A DNA stretch of 64,000 nt from Streptomyces sp. HUAS MG91 (GTDB lineage: Bacteria; Actinomycetota; Actinomycetes; Streptomycetales; Streptomycetaceae): the NCBI RefSeq assembly GCF_040529335.1, contig NZ_CP159534.1, positions 5,952,001 through 6,016,000 on the forward strand, given 5' to 3'. Made by a program: the position numbers and the translations under genes. Positions within the stretch are counted from its first letter, which is position 1. The number at the start of each line of letters is the position of its first letter. Positions 51,940-61,225 of this stretch are shown here, in pieces. A model generated the notes under the pieces. The model saw only the letters and a list, made by a program, of their open reading frames with translations. It did no database searches and had not been told where the DNA came from.

Positions 51940-52656
51940 TCAGCCCGTGCGGCGCAGCGCCTCGGAGAGGCGCCCCGCGGCGTCGATGACGGCCTGGGCG
52001 TGCATCCGGCCCGGGTGGCGCGTCAGGCGCTCGATCGGACCGGAGACCGAGACGGCGGCCACCACCCGGTTCGACGGGCCGCGCACCGGCGCCGAGACGG
52101 ACGCGACGCCCGGCTCGCGCTCGCCGATCGACTGGGCCCAGCCACGGCGTCGTACGCCCGACAGGGCCGTCGCCGTGAAGCGGGCTCCCTGAAGCCCGCG
52201 GTGCAGGCGCTCCGGCTCCTCCCAGGCCATCAGGATCTGCGCGGAGGACCCGGCCTTCATGGTGAGCGTCGAGCCGACCGGCACCGTGTCCCGCAGTCCG
52301 GACAGCCGCTCCGCCGCGGCGACGCAGATGCGCATGTCGCCCTGGCGGCGATAGAGCTGGGCGCTCTCGCCCGTCACGTCCCGCAGGTGCGTGAGCACCG
52401 GGCCCGCGGTCGCGAGCAGGCGGTCCTCGCCGGCCGCCGCCGCGAGCTCCGCGAGGCGCGGGCCGAGAATGAAACGGCCCTGCATGTCGCGGGCCACCAT
52501 GCGGTGGTGCTCCAGGGCCACCGCCAGGCGGTGCGCTGTCGGTCTTGCCAATCCGGTGGCCGCGACAAGGCCAGCTAGGGTCGCGGGTCCGGACTCCAGG
52601 GCGCCCAGGACAAGGGCTGCCTTGTCCAGAACGCCGACGCCGCTACTGTTGTCCAT
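51940..52656 (-). CDS. ndgR: IclR family regulator NdgR
   Basis: 238 residues from the ATG at 52656 (GGGAG 9 nt upstream; the opening to 52677 has no SD). HTH: TLAGLVAATGLARPTAHRLAVALEHH; effector domain (about 75-238) with SAQLYRRQGDMRICVAAAE and the late CxxS-like SVSAPVRG. Divergent from leuC, as NdgR is in Streptomyces, where it governs leucine and other amino-acid genes and antibiotic production. It should bind the inverted repeat at 52688-52714. Confidence 0.92.
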   Translation of the reverse strand: MDNSSGVGVLDKAALVLGALESGPATLAGLVAATGLARPTAHRLAVALEHHRMVARDMQGRFILGPRLAELAAAAGEDRLLATAGPVLTHLRDVTGESAQLYRRQGDMRICVAAAERLSGLRDTVPVGSTLTMKAGSSAQILMAWEEPERLHRGLQGARFTATALSGVRRRGWAQSIGEREPGVASVSAPVRGPSNRVVAAVSVSGPIERLTRHPGRMHAQAVIDAAGRLSEALRRTG

Positions 52657-52687
52657 GCGTCGATACTCCCGTCTCACTCTGTGAAAC

Positions 52688-52714
52688 GCAAGTTCAATTT
52701 CCCGTGGAACTTGC
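52688..52714. promoter_or_regulatory. Inverted repeat in the ndgR-leuC gap
   Basis: GCAAGTTC-N11-GAACTTGC, a perfect 8-bp dyad 32 bp before ndgR and about 134 bp before leuC. Best candidate for an NdgR operator. Confidence 0.6.
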
Positions 52715-52847
52715 CACTCTGGACGTCACACCGGCCCGCTGACCGAACGGGCCCGGCCGCTGACGTCCGGCACGGGGGATACGGACGTCGGCGATCCCGA
52801 AATCTCTAGTTGGGCCGGCTCACAACTCGCCGGCCGGAGGGAAAGCG

Positions 52848-54281
52848 ATGGGTAGGACACTCGCGGAGAAGGTCTGGGACGACCACGTCGTCCGGCGCGC
52901 CGAGGGCGAGCCCGACCTCCTCTTCATCGATCTGCACCTGCTGCACGAGGTGACCAGCCCGCAGGCCTTCGACGGCCTGCGCAAGACCGGCCGCCAGGTG
53001 CGGCGCCTCGACCTCACCATCGCCACCGAGGATCACAACACCCCGACCCTCGACATCGACAAGCCGATCGCCGACCCGGTCTCGCGGGTGCAGCTGGAGA
53101 CGCTGCGCAAGAACGCCGCCGAGTTCGGGGTGCGCCTGCACTCCCTGGGCGACGTCGAGCAGGGCGTCGTGCACGTCGTGGGCCCGCAGCTGGGCCTGAC
53201 GCAGCCGGGTATGACGGTCGTCTGCGGCGACTCGCACACGTCCACGCACGGCGCCTTCGGCGGCCTGGCGTTCGGTATCGGCACCTCGCAGGTCGAGCAC
53301 GTGCTCGCCACGCAGACGCTGCCGATGACCCGCCCGAAGACCATGGCCATCACGGTCGACGGCGAACTGCCCGAGGGCGTCACCGCCAAGGACCTGATCC
53401 TCGCCATCATCGCGAAGATCGGCACGGGCGGCGGCCAGGGCTACGTCCTCGAGTACCGCGGCTCCGCCATCGAGAAGCTGTCGATGGAAGCCCGCATGAC
53501 CATCTGCAACATGTCGATCGAGGCCGGCGCCCGCGCGGGCATGATCGCCCCGGACGAGACCACGTTCGCCTATCTGGAGGGCCGCGAGCACGCCCCCAAG
53601 GGCCAGGACTGGGACGCCGCGGTCGCGTACTGGAAGACGCTGCGCTCGGACGACGACGCGGTCTTCGACGCCGAGGTCGTCATCAAGGCCGACGAGCTGT
53701 CCCCGTTCGTCACCTGGGGCACCAACCCCGGCCAGGGCGCGCCGCTTTCCGCGAACGTCCCCGACCCCGCTTCGTACGAAGACGCTTCGGAGCGCCTCGC
53801 CGCCGAAAAGGCCCTGGAGTACATGGGGTTGGAGGCCGGGCAGCCGCTGCGCGACGTCAAGGTCGACACCGTCTTCGTAGGCTCGTGCACCAACGGCCGC
53901 ATCGAAGACCTGCGGGCCGTCGCCGACATCGTCAAGGGCCGCAGGATCGCCGACGGCGTACGGATGCTGGTCGTCCCGGGCTCGGCCCGGGTCGGTCTCG
54001 AGGCCGCCGCCGAGGGCCTGGACCAGGTCTTCAAGGACGCCGGCGCCGAATGGCGGTACGCGGGCTGTTCCATGTGCCTGGGCATGAACCCGGACCAACT
54101 CGCCCCCGGCGAGCGCTCCGCGTCCACCTCCAACCGCAACTTCGAGGGCCGGCAGGGCAAGGGCGGCCGCACCCACCTGGTCTCGCCCCAGGTCGCCGCC
54201 GCCACCGCCGTGCTGGGCCACCTCGCCTCCCCGGCGGATCTCTCGGATGCGCCCGCCGACCGTACGCCCGCTGGAGTCTGA
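52848..54281 (+). CDS. leuC: 3-isopropylmalate dehydratase large subunit
   Basis: 477 residues of the aconitase superfamily. The [4Fe-4S] cysteines are in VGSCTNGR and CSMCLGMN; substrate loops [13 protein letters not shown] and [19 protein letters not shown] are intact. With LeuD it isomerises 2-isopropylmalate (leucine) and can process citramalate, the product of cimA at 10748 (isoleucine). GGAGGG lies 6 nt before the ATG. Divergent NdgR is its likely regulator. Confidence 0.95.
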   Translation: MGRTLAEKVWDDHVVRRAEGEPDLLFIDLHLLHEVTSPQAFDGLRKTGRQVRRLDLTIATEDHNTPTLDIDKPIADPVSRVQLETLRKNAAEFGVRLHSLGDVEQGVVHVVGPQLGLTQPGMTVVCGDSHTSTHGAFGGLAFGIGTSQVEHVLATQTLPMTRPKTMAITVDGELPEGVTAKDLILAIIAKIGTGGGQGYVLEYRGSAIEKLSMEARMTICNMSIEAGARAGMIAPDETTFAYLEGREHAPKGQDWDAAVAYWKTLRSDDDAVFDAEVVIKADELSPFVTWGTNPGQGAPLSANVPDPASYEDASERLAAEKALEYMGLEAGQPLRDVKVDTVFVGSCTNGRIEDLRAVADIVKGRRIADGVRMLVVPGSARVGLEAAAEGLDQVFKDAGAEWRYAGCSMCLGMNPDQLAPGERSASTSNRNFEGRQGKGGRTHLVSPQVAAATAVLGHLASPADLSDAPADRTPAGV

Positions 54282-54287
54282 TCAGTC

Positions 54288-54881
54288 ATGGAAGCATTCA
54301 CCAAGCACACCGGCCGGGCCGTCCCGCTGCGCCGCTCGAACGTCGACACCGACCAGATCATCCCTGCTCACTGGCTCAAGAAGGTGACGCGGGACGGGTT
54401 CGAGGACGGGCTGTTCGAGGCCTGGCGCAAGGACTCGGAGTTCGTGCTCAACAAACCGGAGCGCGAGGGTGCCACGGTGCTGGTCGCCGGTCCCGACTTC
54501 GGTACGGGTTCGTCGCGCGAGCACGCCGTGTGGGCGCTGCAGAACTACGGCTTCAAGACCGTGATCTCCGCCCGGTTCGCGGACATCTTCCGCGGCAACT
54601 CCCTCAAGAACGGTCTGCTGACCGTCGTTCTGGACCAGAAGGTCGTGGACGCGCTCTGGGAGCTCGTGGAGAGCGACCCGCAGGCCGAGATCACGGTCGA
54701 CCTGGAGGCGCGGGAAGTTCGCGCCGAGGGCGTCACCGCCTCCTTCGAGCTGGACGAGAATTCCCGCTGGCGTCTGCTGAACGGGCTCGACGACATCAGC
54801 ATCACCCTGAAGAACGAGTCGGACATCGCCGCTTACGAGGCGAAGCGCCCCTCTTTCAAGCCGCAGACCATCCAGGTCTGA
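54288..54881 (+). CDS. leuD: 3-isopropylmalate dehydratase small subunit
   Basis: 197 residues, the swivel subunit: [38 protein letters not shown] and [19 protein letters not shown]. Six nt after leuC, so one operon. A terminator follows at 54926. Confidence 0.95.
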   Translation: MEAFTKHTGRAVPLRRSNVDTDQIIPAHWLKKVTRDGFEDGLFEAWRKDSEFVLNKPEREGATVLVAGPDFGTGSSREHAVWALQNYGFKTVISARFADIFRGNSLKNGLLTVVLDQKVVDALWELVESDPQAEITVDLEAREVRAEGVTASFELDENSRWRLLNGLDDISITLKNESDIAAYEAKRPSFKPQTIQV

Positions 54882-54925
54882 CCCGCCCCTGGGCAAGGCT
54901 TATTCAGGCCACTTCCACAGGCCTC

Positions 54926-54956
54926 GTACCCCCAATCGTGCACCGGTTGGGGGTAC
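54926..54956 (+). terminator. Terminator of leuCD
   Basis: GTACCCCCAA and TTGGGGGTAC form a 10-bp stem around an 11-nt loop, then TTCTG. Confidence 0.8.
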
Positions 54957-55167
54957 TTCTGTGTCCGGGTCCGGGAGCCGCCGGCGGGCCTGAACGGGTG
55001 GTCTTCGCGCGGCCTCAACTCCCGTGAATGCCAAGGTTGTTCCAGGGGTAAGCGGGTCTGGGTGCCGCTTCCGGCGAGTGCGTCGCGGAAGGGCTCAGGA
55101 GGCCCTGTCGGGGCGGGAGTTACCCCCTGCGGAGGCGACAACTCGCCCCAGATGGCACAATCTGTGC

Positions 55168-55407
55168 ATGGAACACGACGGCCAACTCCAGCTGTACGCG
55201 GCGGTCGCGGACCAACTCAAAGAAGCGCACGCCCGAGTGCGCGCACTGCAAGTCCCGGAGGGCGTACGGATGGCGCTGACCCGGAAGCTGCTGGCCATTA
55301 CGGCCGCGGCCAAACACGATCTCGCCGCCGCGGCAAGGCGTCTGGAGCGATTCATGGCGGACCTCGACGACTTCGACGAGGGCTCCCGCTCTGAAGAGGA
55401 ACTCTGA
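55168..55407 (+). CDS. Small helical protein of unknown function
   Basis: 79 residues, strongly helical with an amphipathic pattern (LYAAVADQLKEAHARVRALQ, then a second helix LTRKLLAITAAAKHDLAAAARRLERF) and an acidic tail DDFDEGSRSEEEL. No known domain. CACAAT ends 6 nt before the ATG, so the mRNA is probably leaderless; the longer opening upstream lacks coding bias. Between leuCD and hupS. Confidence 0.75.
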   Translation: MEHDGQLQLYAAVADQLKEAHARVRALQVPEGVRMALTRKLLAITAAAKHDLAAAARRLERFMADLDDFDEGSRSEEEL

Positions 55408-55454
55408 CACCGCCCAGTTCGTTGCGGCACAAGGGTGATTAGCCCGTTTCGCGT

Positions 55455-55483
55455 TTGATTTGCGGTATATATCTGCCTAACGT
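55455..55483 (+). promoter_or_regulatory. hupS promoter
   Basis: TTGATT (55455-55460), a 17-bp spacer and TAACGT (55478-55483); the spacer contains the AT-rich GTATATATC. The message would have a leader of about 50 nt. Confidence 0.6.
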
Positions 55484-55539
55484 GCGAAAAAGCCGGGTCG
55501 AAAGAGATTCGTTCCGGCAATGTCTCCGAAGGGGAAGAC

Positions 55540-56229
55540 GTGAACAAGGCGCAGCTCGTAGAAGCGATTGCCGACAAGGTCGGCGGCCGTCAGCAGGCCG
55601 CTGACGCCGTTGACGCGGTTCTCGACGCCATCGTCCGTGCCGTGGTCAGTGGCGACCGCGTCTCGGTCACCGGCTTCGGTTCGTTCGAGAAGGTCGACCG
55701 TCCGGCCCGTTACGCCCGTAACCCGCAGACGGGTGAGCGCGTGCGGGTCAAGAAGACCTCGGTGCCGCGCTTCCGTGCGGGCCAGGGCTTCAAGGACCTC
55801 GTCGCGGGTTCGAAGAAGCTCCCGAAGAACGATGTCGCGGTCAAGAAGGCGCCCAAGGGCAGCCTGACCGGTGGCGCTTCGGCGACGGTCAAGAAGGCCG
55901 CGGCCAAGAAGACGACGGCCAAGAAGGCCGCCGCCAAGAAGGCCACCCCGGCGAAGAAGACCACCGCCACGAAGAAGACCACGGCTGCCGCCGCGAAGAA
56001 GGCCACCGCGAAGAAGGCCACCGCCACCGCCAAGAAGACCTCGGCCGCGGCGAAGAAGACCACGGCCACGGCCAAGAAGGCGGCTCCGGCCAAGAAGGCG
56101 GCCACCGCGAAGAAGGCCACCGCGAAGAAGACGGCTCCCGCCAAGAAGGCCACGGCCAAGAAGGCGCCCGCCAAGAAGTCGACTGCGCGCAAGACCACCG
56201 CCAAGAAGGCCACCGCTCGCAAGAAGTAA
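55540..56229 (+). CDS. hupS: HU-like nucleoid protein with Lys/Ala-rich tail
   Basis: 229 residues. The HU domain (about 1-95) starts NKAQLVEAIADKVG, with FGSFEKVDRPARYARNPQTGE as the DNA-binding arm. The last 120 residues are histone H1-like KKA/KKT repeats. Two HUs are known in Streptomyces; the long tail identifies HupS, linked to sporulation nucleoid compaction. GTG start with GGGGAAG 2-3 nt upstream. Confidence 0.95.
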   Translation: MNKAQLVEAIADKVGGRQQAADAVDAVLDAIVRAVVSGDRVSVTGFGSFEKVDRPARYARNPQTGERVRVKKTSVPRFRAGQGFKDLVAGSKKLPKNDVAVKKAPKGSLTGGASATVKKAAAKKTTAKKAAAKKATPAKKTTATKKTTAAAAKKATAKKATATAKKTSAAAKKTTATAKKAAPAKKAATAKKATAKKTAPAKKATAKKAPAKKSTARKTTAKKATARKK

Positions 56230-56284
56230 GACCTTTTCTCCAAGGTCGCCTTCTTGGGCGTATGCCACAAGGCTGCTCACGCGC

Positions 56285-56316
56285 CGGGCCGGGCTCCCCT
56301 CGGGGAGCCCGGCCCG
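56285..56316. terminator. Bidirectional terminator after hupS
   Basis: CGGGCCGGGCTCCCC and GGGGAGCCCGGCCCG pair over 15 bp (tight loop). Located between two convergent genes. Confidence 0.85.
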
Positions 56317-56330
56317 CGGTGTGTCCGGGT

Positions 56331-56543
56331 TCAGAAGGTCTGCAGGGTGATGAGCGTGATCTCCGGCGTGTCCGCGGCCGCCGCGGCGGGCCGGACCTCG
56401 ATACGGACCCGCTGGCCGGGGCGGAGCAGGCGCAGTCCGCCCGCGTCGAAGGCGTCGGCGCCGAAGGGCACCGGGGTGCCGTCGTCCAGAAGGACGCTGC
56501 CGGAGCGGGTCTCGGGGTCGTACGTGTACGCGGTGGCCTGCAT
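56331..56543 (-). CDS. Cold-shock-like small protein
   Basis: 70 residues that read like an OB-fold: TAYTYDPETRSGSVLLDDGTPVPFGADAF, then LLRPGQRVRIEVRP and ITLITLQTF. The order matches cold-shock proteins (GxVxxDDG...LRPGQRV) but the RNA-binding aromatic motif is degenerate. Role unknown. 13 nt downstream of cofC, so cotranscribed. Confidence 0.7.
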   Translation of the reverse strand: MQATAYTYDPETRSGSVLLDDGTPVPFGADAFDAGGLRLLRPGQRVRIEVRPAAAAADTPEITLITLQTF

Positions 56544-56556
56544 GCAGGCAGCGTAC

Positions 56557-57192
56557 TCAGTCGACGAGGACGAGCCCGGCCGTGGCCTTCGCCGTGTGCG
56601 GGCCGACCCCCAGGGTCAGCGCCGTCCGCAGGTCGTCGCCGGTGTCCACGTCCTGGCGCACCGAGCCGACGCCGTCGAGCGGGAGTTCCACGGCGCCGGA
56701 CGCCCGGTGGCGGGCGCGGGAGGCCGCGCCGAAAGCGGGGAGCAATTCGGTGCCGGGCGCCGCGGACAACAGGGTGGTGCCGATTCCCGCCGCGTCGGGC
56801 AGAAAAGCCCGGGGGAATGCGGCGGCCGCGGTGAGAACGCGGGCCAATTCCGCGGGGCGCAGCGACGGCAGATCGGCGTTCAGGGCCGCCAGGGGCGCCC
56901 GGGGACGCGTGGCACGTACAACCGTCTCCCCGTGCGCGAGAGCGGCATTGAGGCCCGCCTGCGGCGTGTCGGGCACGACCAGGGCGCCGAGGGTCGCCAG
57001 TTCGTGTCCGGCGCGGGCGTCGTCCGTGACGACCACCACATCGCGGACCGCCGCGCAGGCCGCGGCGGCGGCGACGGTGTCCTGGGCGAAGGCCAGGGCG
57101 AGACCGGGCCGCAGGGCGTCGCCGGCCGCGGGTGCGAGCCTGCTTTTGGCCCGCACCAACGGTTTCAGCGGTATCACCAGGGTCCACTGCAC
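56557..57192 (-). CDS. cofC: 2-phospho-L-lactate/phosphoenolpyruvate guanylyltransferase
   Basis: 211 residues, CofC/FbiD family: VIPLKPLVRAKSRLAP at the N-terminus (nucleotide-binding), DVVVVTDDA and ALNADLPSLRP. It activates phosphoenolpyruvate or phospholactate with GTP in coenzyme F420 synthesis. GTG at 57192 is chosen: CACAAT ends 6 nt upstream (leaderless), and the family starts at this point; the opening to 57276 adds 28 unrelated residues. Confidence 0.88.
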   Translation of the reverse strand: MQWTLVIPLKPLVRAKSRLAPAAGDALRPGLALAFAQDTVAAAAACAAVRDVVVVTDDARAGHELATLGALVVPDTPQAGLNAALAHGETVVRATRPRAPLAALNADLPSLRPAELARVLTAAAAFPRAFLPDAAGIGTTLLSAAPGTELLPAFGAASRARHRASGAVELPLDGVGSVRQDVDTGDDLRTALTLGVGPHTAKATAGLVLVD

Positions 57193-57327
57193 GCGCCTAT
57201 TGTGACCTGTGCATGAGGTGCGCCCGTTCGGGCGGGCGTACGGTGTTCTCGACAGACCGGTGGCCTGGGGCGACACTTGTGCGGCCCGCCAGGTCCCGCC
57301 TGCATGGTCCTAGAGGAAGGTGTCCGA

Positions 57328-58143
57328 GTGTCCCGCCGCAGAATCGGCTTCTGGTACCGCTTCGCTGCGGTCCTGTGCAAACCGCCGCTGGTGGTTCTGT
57401 TCAAGCGGGACTGGCGCGGAATGGAGAACATTCCTGCCGACGGCGGATTTATCACCGCGGTGAACCACAATTCGCATCTGGACCCGTTCCTCTACGCGCA
57501 CTATCAGTACAACACGGGACGAGTCCCGCGTTTCCTGGCCAAGCACGGCCTCTTCAAGAAGGGGTTCGTGGGCGCCGCGATGCGGGGCACCGGGCAGATT
57601 CCCGTCTATCGCGAGTCCACGAACGCGCTGAGCGCGTTCCGCGCCGCGATCGACGCCGTGGAGCGCGGGGAGTGCGTCGCCTTCTATCCGGAGGGAACGC
57701 TCACCCGCGATCCCGAACTGTGGCCGATGACCGGTAAGACCGGTGTCGCCCGGGTGGCCCTGCAGACGAAATGCCCGGTGATTCCCGTCGGCCAGTGGGG
57801 GGCCACCGACGCACTGGCGCCCTATGCGAAGAAGCCGCACTTCTTCCCCCGTAAGACGCACCATGTCCTCGCGGGCGAGCCCGTCGATCTGTCGGCTTTC
57901 TACGGCAGAGAGATCACGCCGGATCTGCTCAAGGAGGCGACCGAGGTCATCATGACCGCGATCACCGCCGAGGTGGAGCAGCTGCGCGGCGAGAAGGCCC
58001 CGGCGAAGCGGTACGACCCGCGTGAGGCGCGCATCGCGCAGCGCCGCAAGCTGCAGGACGGCGCGGCACAGAAGCGCGACAAGTCGCAGGCGGGCAGCGG
58101 GAGTTCGGCATCAGGCGGCACGACGGAGGAGAGCAGCAAGTGA
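57328..58143 (+). CDS. plsC: 1-acyl-sn-glycerol-3-phosphate acyltransferase
   Basis: 271 residues: VNHNSHLDPF (HX4D catalytic motif) and FYPEGTLTRD (acceptor phosphate binding). Makes phosphatidic acid. A disordered Lys/Ser-rich tail ends the protein. GTG at 57328 has AGGAAGG 8 nt upstream. Its stop overlaps gpsA (GTGA), so both steps of glycerol-3-phosphate metabolism are in one operon. Confidence 0.92.
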   Translation: MSRRRIGFWYRFAAVLCKPPLVVLFKRDWRGMENIPADGGFITAVNHNSHLDPFLYAHYQYNTGRVPRFLAKHGLFKKGFVGAAMRGTGQIPVYRESTNALSAFRAAIDAVERGECVAFYPEGTLTRDPELWPMTGKTGVARVALQTKCPVIPVGQWGATDALAPYAKKPHFFPRKTHHVLAGEPVDLSAFYGREITPDLLKEATEVIMTAITAEVEQLRGEKAPAKRYDPREARIAQRRKLQDGAAQKRDKSQAGSGSSASGGTTEESSK

Positions 58144-59150
58144 CCCGACCCGTGAAGGCGGCCGTCTTCGGGACCGGTTCCTGGGGCACGGCGTTCGGCA
58201 TGGTGCTGGCGGACGCGGGGTGCGATGTCACGCTGTGGGGCCGTCGCGCCGAGGTCGCCGAGGCCGTCAACTCCACCCGCACGAACCCGGATTACCTGCC
58301 CGGCGTGGAGCTCCCGGCGAACGTGCGGGCCACGACGGACGCGGCCGAGGCCGCCGCCGACGCCGACTTCACGGTGCTCGCGGTGCCCTCGCAGACCCTG
58401 CGCGAAAACCTCGCGGACTGGGCGCCGCTGCTCGCCCCCGACACGGTGCTCGTCTCGCTGATGAAGGGCGTCGAGCTCGGCTCGGCGATGCGGATGAGCG
58501 AGGTCATCGCCGATGTCGCGAAGGTGCCGCAGGAGCGGATCGCGATCGTGACCGGGCCGAACCTCGCCCGCGAGATCGCCGCCCGGCAGCCGGCCGCCGC
58601 CGTGGTCGCCTGCCGCGACGAGGCCGTCGCCCAGCGCCTCCAAGTCGCCTGCCACACCCCGTACTTCAGGCCCTACACCAACACCGACGTGGTCGGCTGC
58701 GAACTCGGCGGCGCGGTCAAGAACGTCATCGGGCTCGCCGTCGGCATCGCGGACGGGATGGGCCTGGGCGACAACACCAAGGGCTCGCTCATCACGCGCG
58801 GGCTCGCCGAGACGACCCGGCTCGGCCTGGCCATGGGCGCGGACCCGCTCACCTTCTCCGGTCTCGCGGGCCTCGGCGACCTGGTGGCCACCTGCTCCTC
58901 CCCGCTGTCGCGCAACCACACCTTCGGCACCAACCTCGGCAAGGGCATGACGCTGGAGGAGACCATCGCGGTCACCAAGCAGACCGCCGAGGGCGTCAAG
59001 TCCTGCGAGTCCGTGCTGGAGCTGGCGCGCCGCCACGGGGTCGACATGCCGATCACCGAGACCGTCGTCGCGATCGTCCACGAGGGCAAGCCGCCGGTGG
59101 TCGCCGTGAAGGAGCTGATGTCGCGCTCCGCCAAGCCCGAACGACGCTGA
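58140..59150 (+). CDS. gpsA: Glycerol-3-phosphate dehydrogenase [NAD(P)+]
   Basis: 336 residues. Rossmann motif VFGTGSWGTAFGMVLADAG, then GVELGSAMRM, TGPNLAREIAARQPAA and ELGGAVKNVIGLAVGIADGM (catalytic Lys). Reduces dihydroxyacetone phosphate to sn-glycerol-3-phosphate for lipids. GTG overlaps the plsC stop. Confidence 0.95.
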   Translation: MTRPVKAAVFGTGSWGTAFGMVLADAGCDVTLWGRRAEVAEAVNSTRTNPDYLPGVELPANVRATTDAAEAAADADFTVLAVPSQTLRENLADWAPLLAPDTVLVSLMKGVELGSAMRMSEVIADVAKVPQERIAIVTGPNLAREIAARQPAAAVVACRDEAVAQRLQVACHTPYFRPYTNTDVVGCELGGAVKNVIGLAVGIADGMGLGDNTKGSLITRGLAETTRLGLAMGADPLTFSGLAGLGDLVATCSSPLSRNHTFGTNLGKGMTLEETIAVTKQTAEGVKSCESVLELARRHGVDMPITETVVAIVHEGKPPVVAVKELMSRSAKPERR

Positions 59151-59193
59151 GCGACGGCCCGCGGGCCGCGCCACGACCTGGCTTCCGGGGGCG

Positions 59194-59222
59194 CTGACTC
59201 TCGTACTACCAGCAGGTACCCT
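59194..59222 (+). promoter_or_regulatory. ddl promoter
   Basis: CTGACT (59194-59199), a 17-bp spacer and TACCCT (59217-59222); ATG is 9 nt later. No SD, so the transcript is leaderless or nearly so. Confidence 0.6.
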
Positions 59223-59231
59223 CAACGCGAT

Positions 59232-60425
59232 ATGAGCAGCGAGAACCTTCCCCAGAGCCCTGCGTCCGCCGCGTCCTCGGGCGCCTCGTCGGACGCTTCG
59301 TCGACCGGGCAGAAGCCGCGGGTGGCCGTCGTCTTCGGCGGCCGCAGCTCCGAGCACGGTGTCTCCGTCGTCACGGCGGGCGCCGTCCTGCGGGCGATCG
59401 ACCGCTCCAAGTACGACGTCCTGCCGATCGGCATCACGCGCGAGGGACGGTGGGCGCTCACCTCGGACGACCCCGAGCGGATGGCCATCAGTGACCGGCG
59501 GGTGCCGGACGTCGCGGACCTCGCCGAGTCGCCCGAGGGCGGCGTGGTGCTCCCGGTCGACCCGTCGTCGCGCGAGGTCGTCTACACCGAGCCCGGCTCC
59601 GTGCCCAAGGCGCTCGGCGACGTGGACGTGGTCTTCCCGGTGCTGCACGGCCCGTACGGCGAGGACGGCACGATCCAGGGACTCCTGGACCTGTCAGGGA
59701 CGCCCTACGTCGGCTGCGGTGTGCTCTCCTCGGCCGTCGGCCAGGACAAGGAGTACATGAAGCGGATCTTCACCTCCTTCGGGCTGAAGGTCGGCCCCTA
59801 CCTGGTGATCCGGCCGCGCGAGTGGGAGCGCGAGCAGGAGGGCGCCCGCCGCCGCGTCGCCGACTTCGTGGGCGAGCACGGGTGGCCGCTGTTCGTGAAG
59901 CCCGCGCGGGCCGGCTCGTCGTTCGGCATCACCAAGGTCGAGTCCTTCGACGGTCTCGACGAGGCGATGGAGACGGCGCGCGCCCACGACCCGAAGGTCA
60001 TCATCGAGGCGGGCATCGTCGGCCGCGAGATCGAGTGCGGCGTCCTGGAGTTCGAGGACGGGCCGCGCGCCTCCGTCCCGGCCGAGATCCCGCCGGTGCA
60101 GGCGCACGACTTCTACGACTTCGAGGCCAAGTACATCGACTCCGCGACCGGTATCGTGCCCGCGCCGCTGACCGGCGAGGAGACGGCCGAGGTACGGCGG
60201 CTCGCCGTCGAGGCGTTCGAGGCGGTGTCCTGCGAGGGGATCGTCCGCGCGGACTTCTTCCTCACAGAGGACGGGGAGTTCGTGATCAACGAGATCAACA
60301 CCCTGCCCGGCTTCACCCCGATCTCCATGTACCCGCGCATGTGGGAGGAGACCGGCGTCAGCTACCCGGAGCTGGTGGACCTCCTTCTCCAGGCCGCGCT
60401 GCGCCGCCCGACGGGCCTGCGGTAA
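59232..60425 (+). CDS. ddl: D-alanine--D-alanine ligase
   Basis: 397 residues, ATP-grasp fold: VVFGGRSSEHGVSVVTAG at the start (after an Ala/Ser-rich extension of 30 residues), VFPVLHGPYGEDGTIQG, LFVKPARAGSSFGITKVES and EFVINEINTLPGFTPISMYP. Makes D-Ala-D-Ala for peptidoglycan. The GEDGTIQG and lysine region look like normal Ddl, with no sign of a D-Ala-D-Lac type. Confidence 0.94.
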   Translation: MSSENLPQSPASAASSGASSDASSTGQKPRVAVVFGGRSSEHGVSVVTAGAVLRAIDRSKYDVLPIGITREGRWALTSDDPERMAISDRRVPDVADLAESPEGGVVLPVDPSSREVVYTEPGSVPKALGDVDVVFPVLHGPYGEDGTIQGLLDLSGTPYVGCGVLSSAVGQDKEYMKRIFTSFGLKVGPYLVIRPREWEREQEGARRRVADFVGEHGWPLFVKPARAGSSFGITKVESFDGLDEAMETARAHDPKVIIEAGIVGREIECGVLEFEDGPRASVPAEIPPVQAHDFYDFEAKYIDSATGIVPAPLTGEETAEVRRLAVEAFEAVSCEGIVRADFFLTEDGEFVINEINTLPGFTPISMYPRMWEETGVSYPELVDLLLQAALRRPTGLR

Positions 60426-60455
60426 CCGGATCCCGGACCGTCGGCCGGACAGGCC

Positions 60456-60977
60456 CTAGTCGGCGATCCCCTTGGGGATCGCCTTCTTGATGGGCCCGGC
60501 CAGGTCGACCAGGGGGCCCGCGCCGACCCGCGAGACCTGGTCCTTGGGGATCGTCACCTCTATGTAGGCGAGGCGGCTGCCCGTCGTCATCCGCTGGGCG
60601 CCGCTGTCGAGTTCCTCGACGATCCACTCCACGCCGTTGACAGTCGCCGGGTTGCTGTCGTTGTCGGCTGCCGCGTCGGGCCAGGGCACACCGCAGCGCA
60701 GTATGATCGCGGGGCTTCCCCACGCCGCGGTGAGCTCGGAACTCGGTTCGGGATCATTGCGCTCGAATCCGTCGAGCTTCTGCGGCAGCACCTTGTCCAG
60801 GTTCCGGCACAGCTTGGTGACCGACGCCTCCGGTGTGGGAACCGCGGCCTCGGGAGCATCGTCCGTCGTGGAACACCCCGCGACGGCGGCGACCAGCAAC
60901 GACAGTGCGGGCGCCCCGACGAGAACGCGGTGGACGCGGCCAAGACGGCGCCGGTGACGGAAAGAGTTCACCGGCAC
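60456..60977 (-). CDS. DUF3515 lipoprotein
   Basis: 173 residues. Basic start, hydrophobic stretch and lipobox VAAVAGC, giving a mature lipoprotein of about 140 residues. DUF3515 pattern: CRNLDKVLPQKLDGF, ILRCGVPWP and VNGVEWIVEELD. Function unknown; a cell-surface role beside D-Ala-D-Ala ligase is suggested by conservation of the pair. GTG start at 60977 or 60971. Confidence 0.85.
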   Translation of the reverse strand: MPVNSFRHRRRLGRVHRVLVGAPALSLLVAAVAGCSTTDDAPEAAVPTPEASVTKLCRNLDKVLPQKLDGFERNDPEPSSELTAAWGSPAIILRCGVPWPDAAADNDSNPATVNGVEWIVEELDSGAQRMTTGSRLAYIEVTIPKDQVSRVGAGPLVDLAGPIKKAIPKGIAD

Positions 60978-60991
60978 AGGGTAGACGGGGG

Positions 60992-61225
60992 CTACAGGTG
61001 GACGACCGGGCAGGTCAGGGTGCGTGTGATGCCGTCCACTTGCTGGACCTTGGCGACCACCATGCGGCCCAGCTCGTCGACGGTGTCCGCTTGCGCGCGC
61101 ACGATCACGTCGTACGGGCCGGTGACGTCCTCGGCCTGGATGACTCCCGGAATCTTGCCGATCAGCTCGGCGACGGTCGACGCCTTGCCGACTTCGGTCT
61201 GGATCAGGATGTACGCCTGTACCAC
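60992..61225 (-). CDS. Stand-alone AsnC/Lrp ligand-binding protein
   Basis: 77 residues: VQAYILIQTEVGKASTVAELIGKIPGVIQAEDVTGPYDVIV is the RAM domain of Lrp/AsnC proteins without the HTH. Such proteins bind amino acids and may oligomerise with full-length Lrp. GTG start with GGAGG 4 nt upstream. Confidence 0.9.
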   Translation of the reverse strand: MVQAYILIQTEVGKASTVAELIGKIPGVIQAEDVTGPYDVIVRAQADTVDELGRMVVAKVQQVDGITRTLTCPVVHL

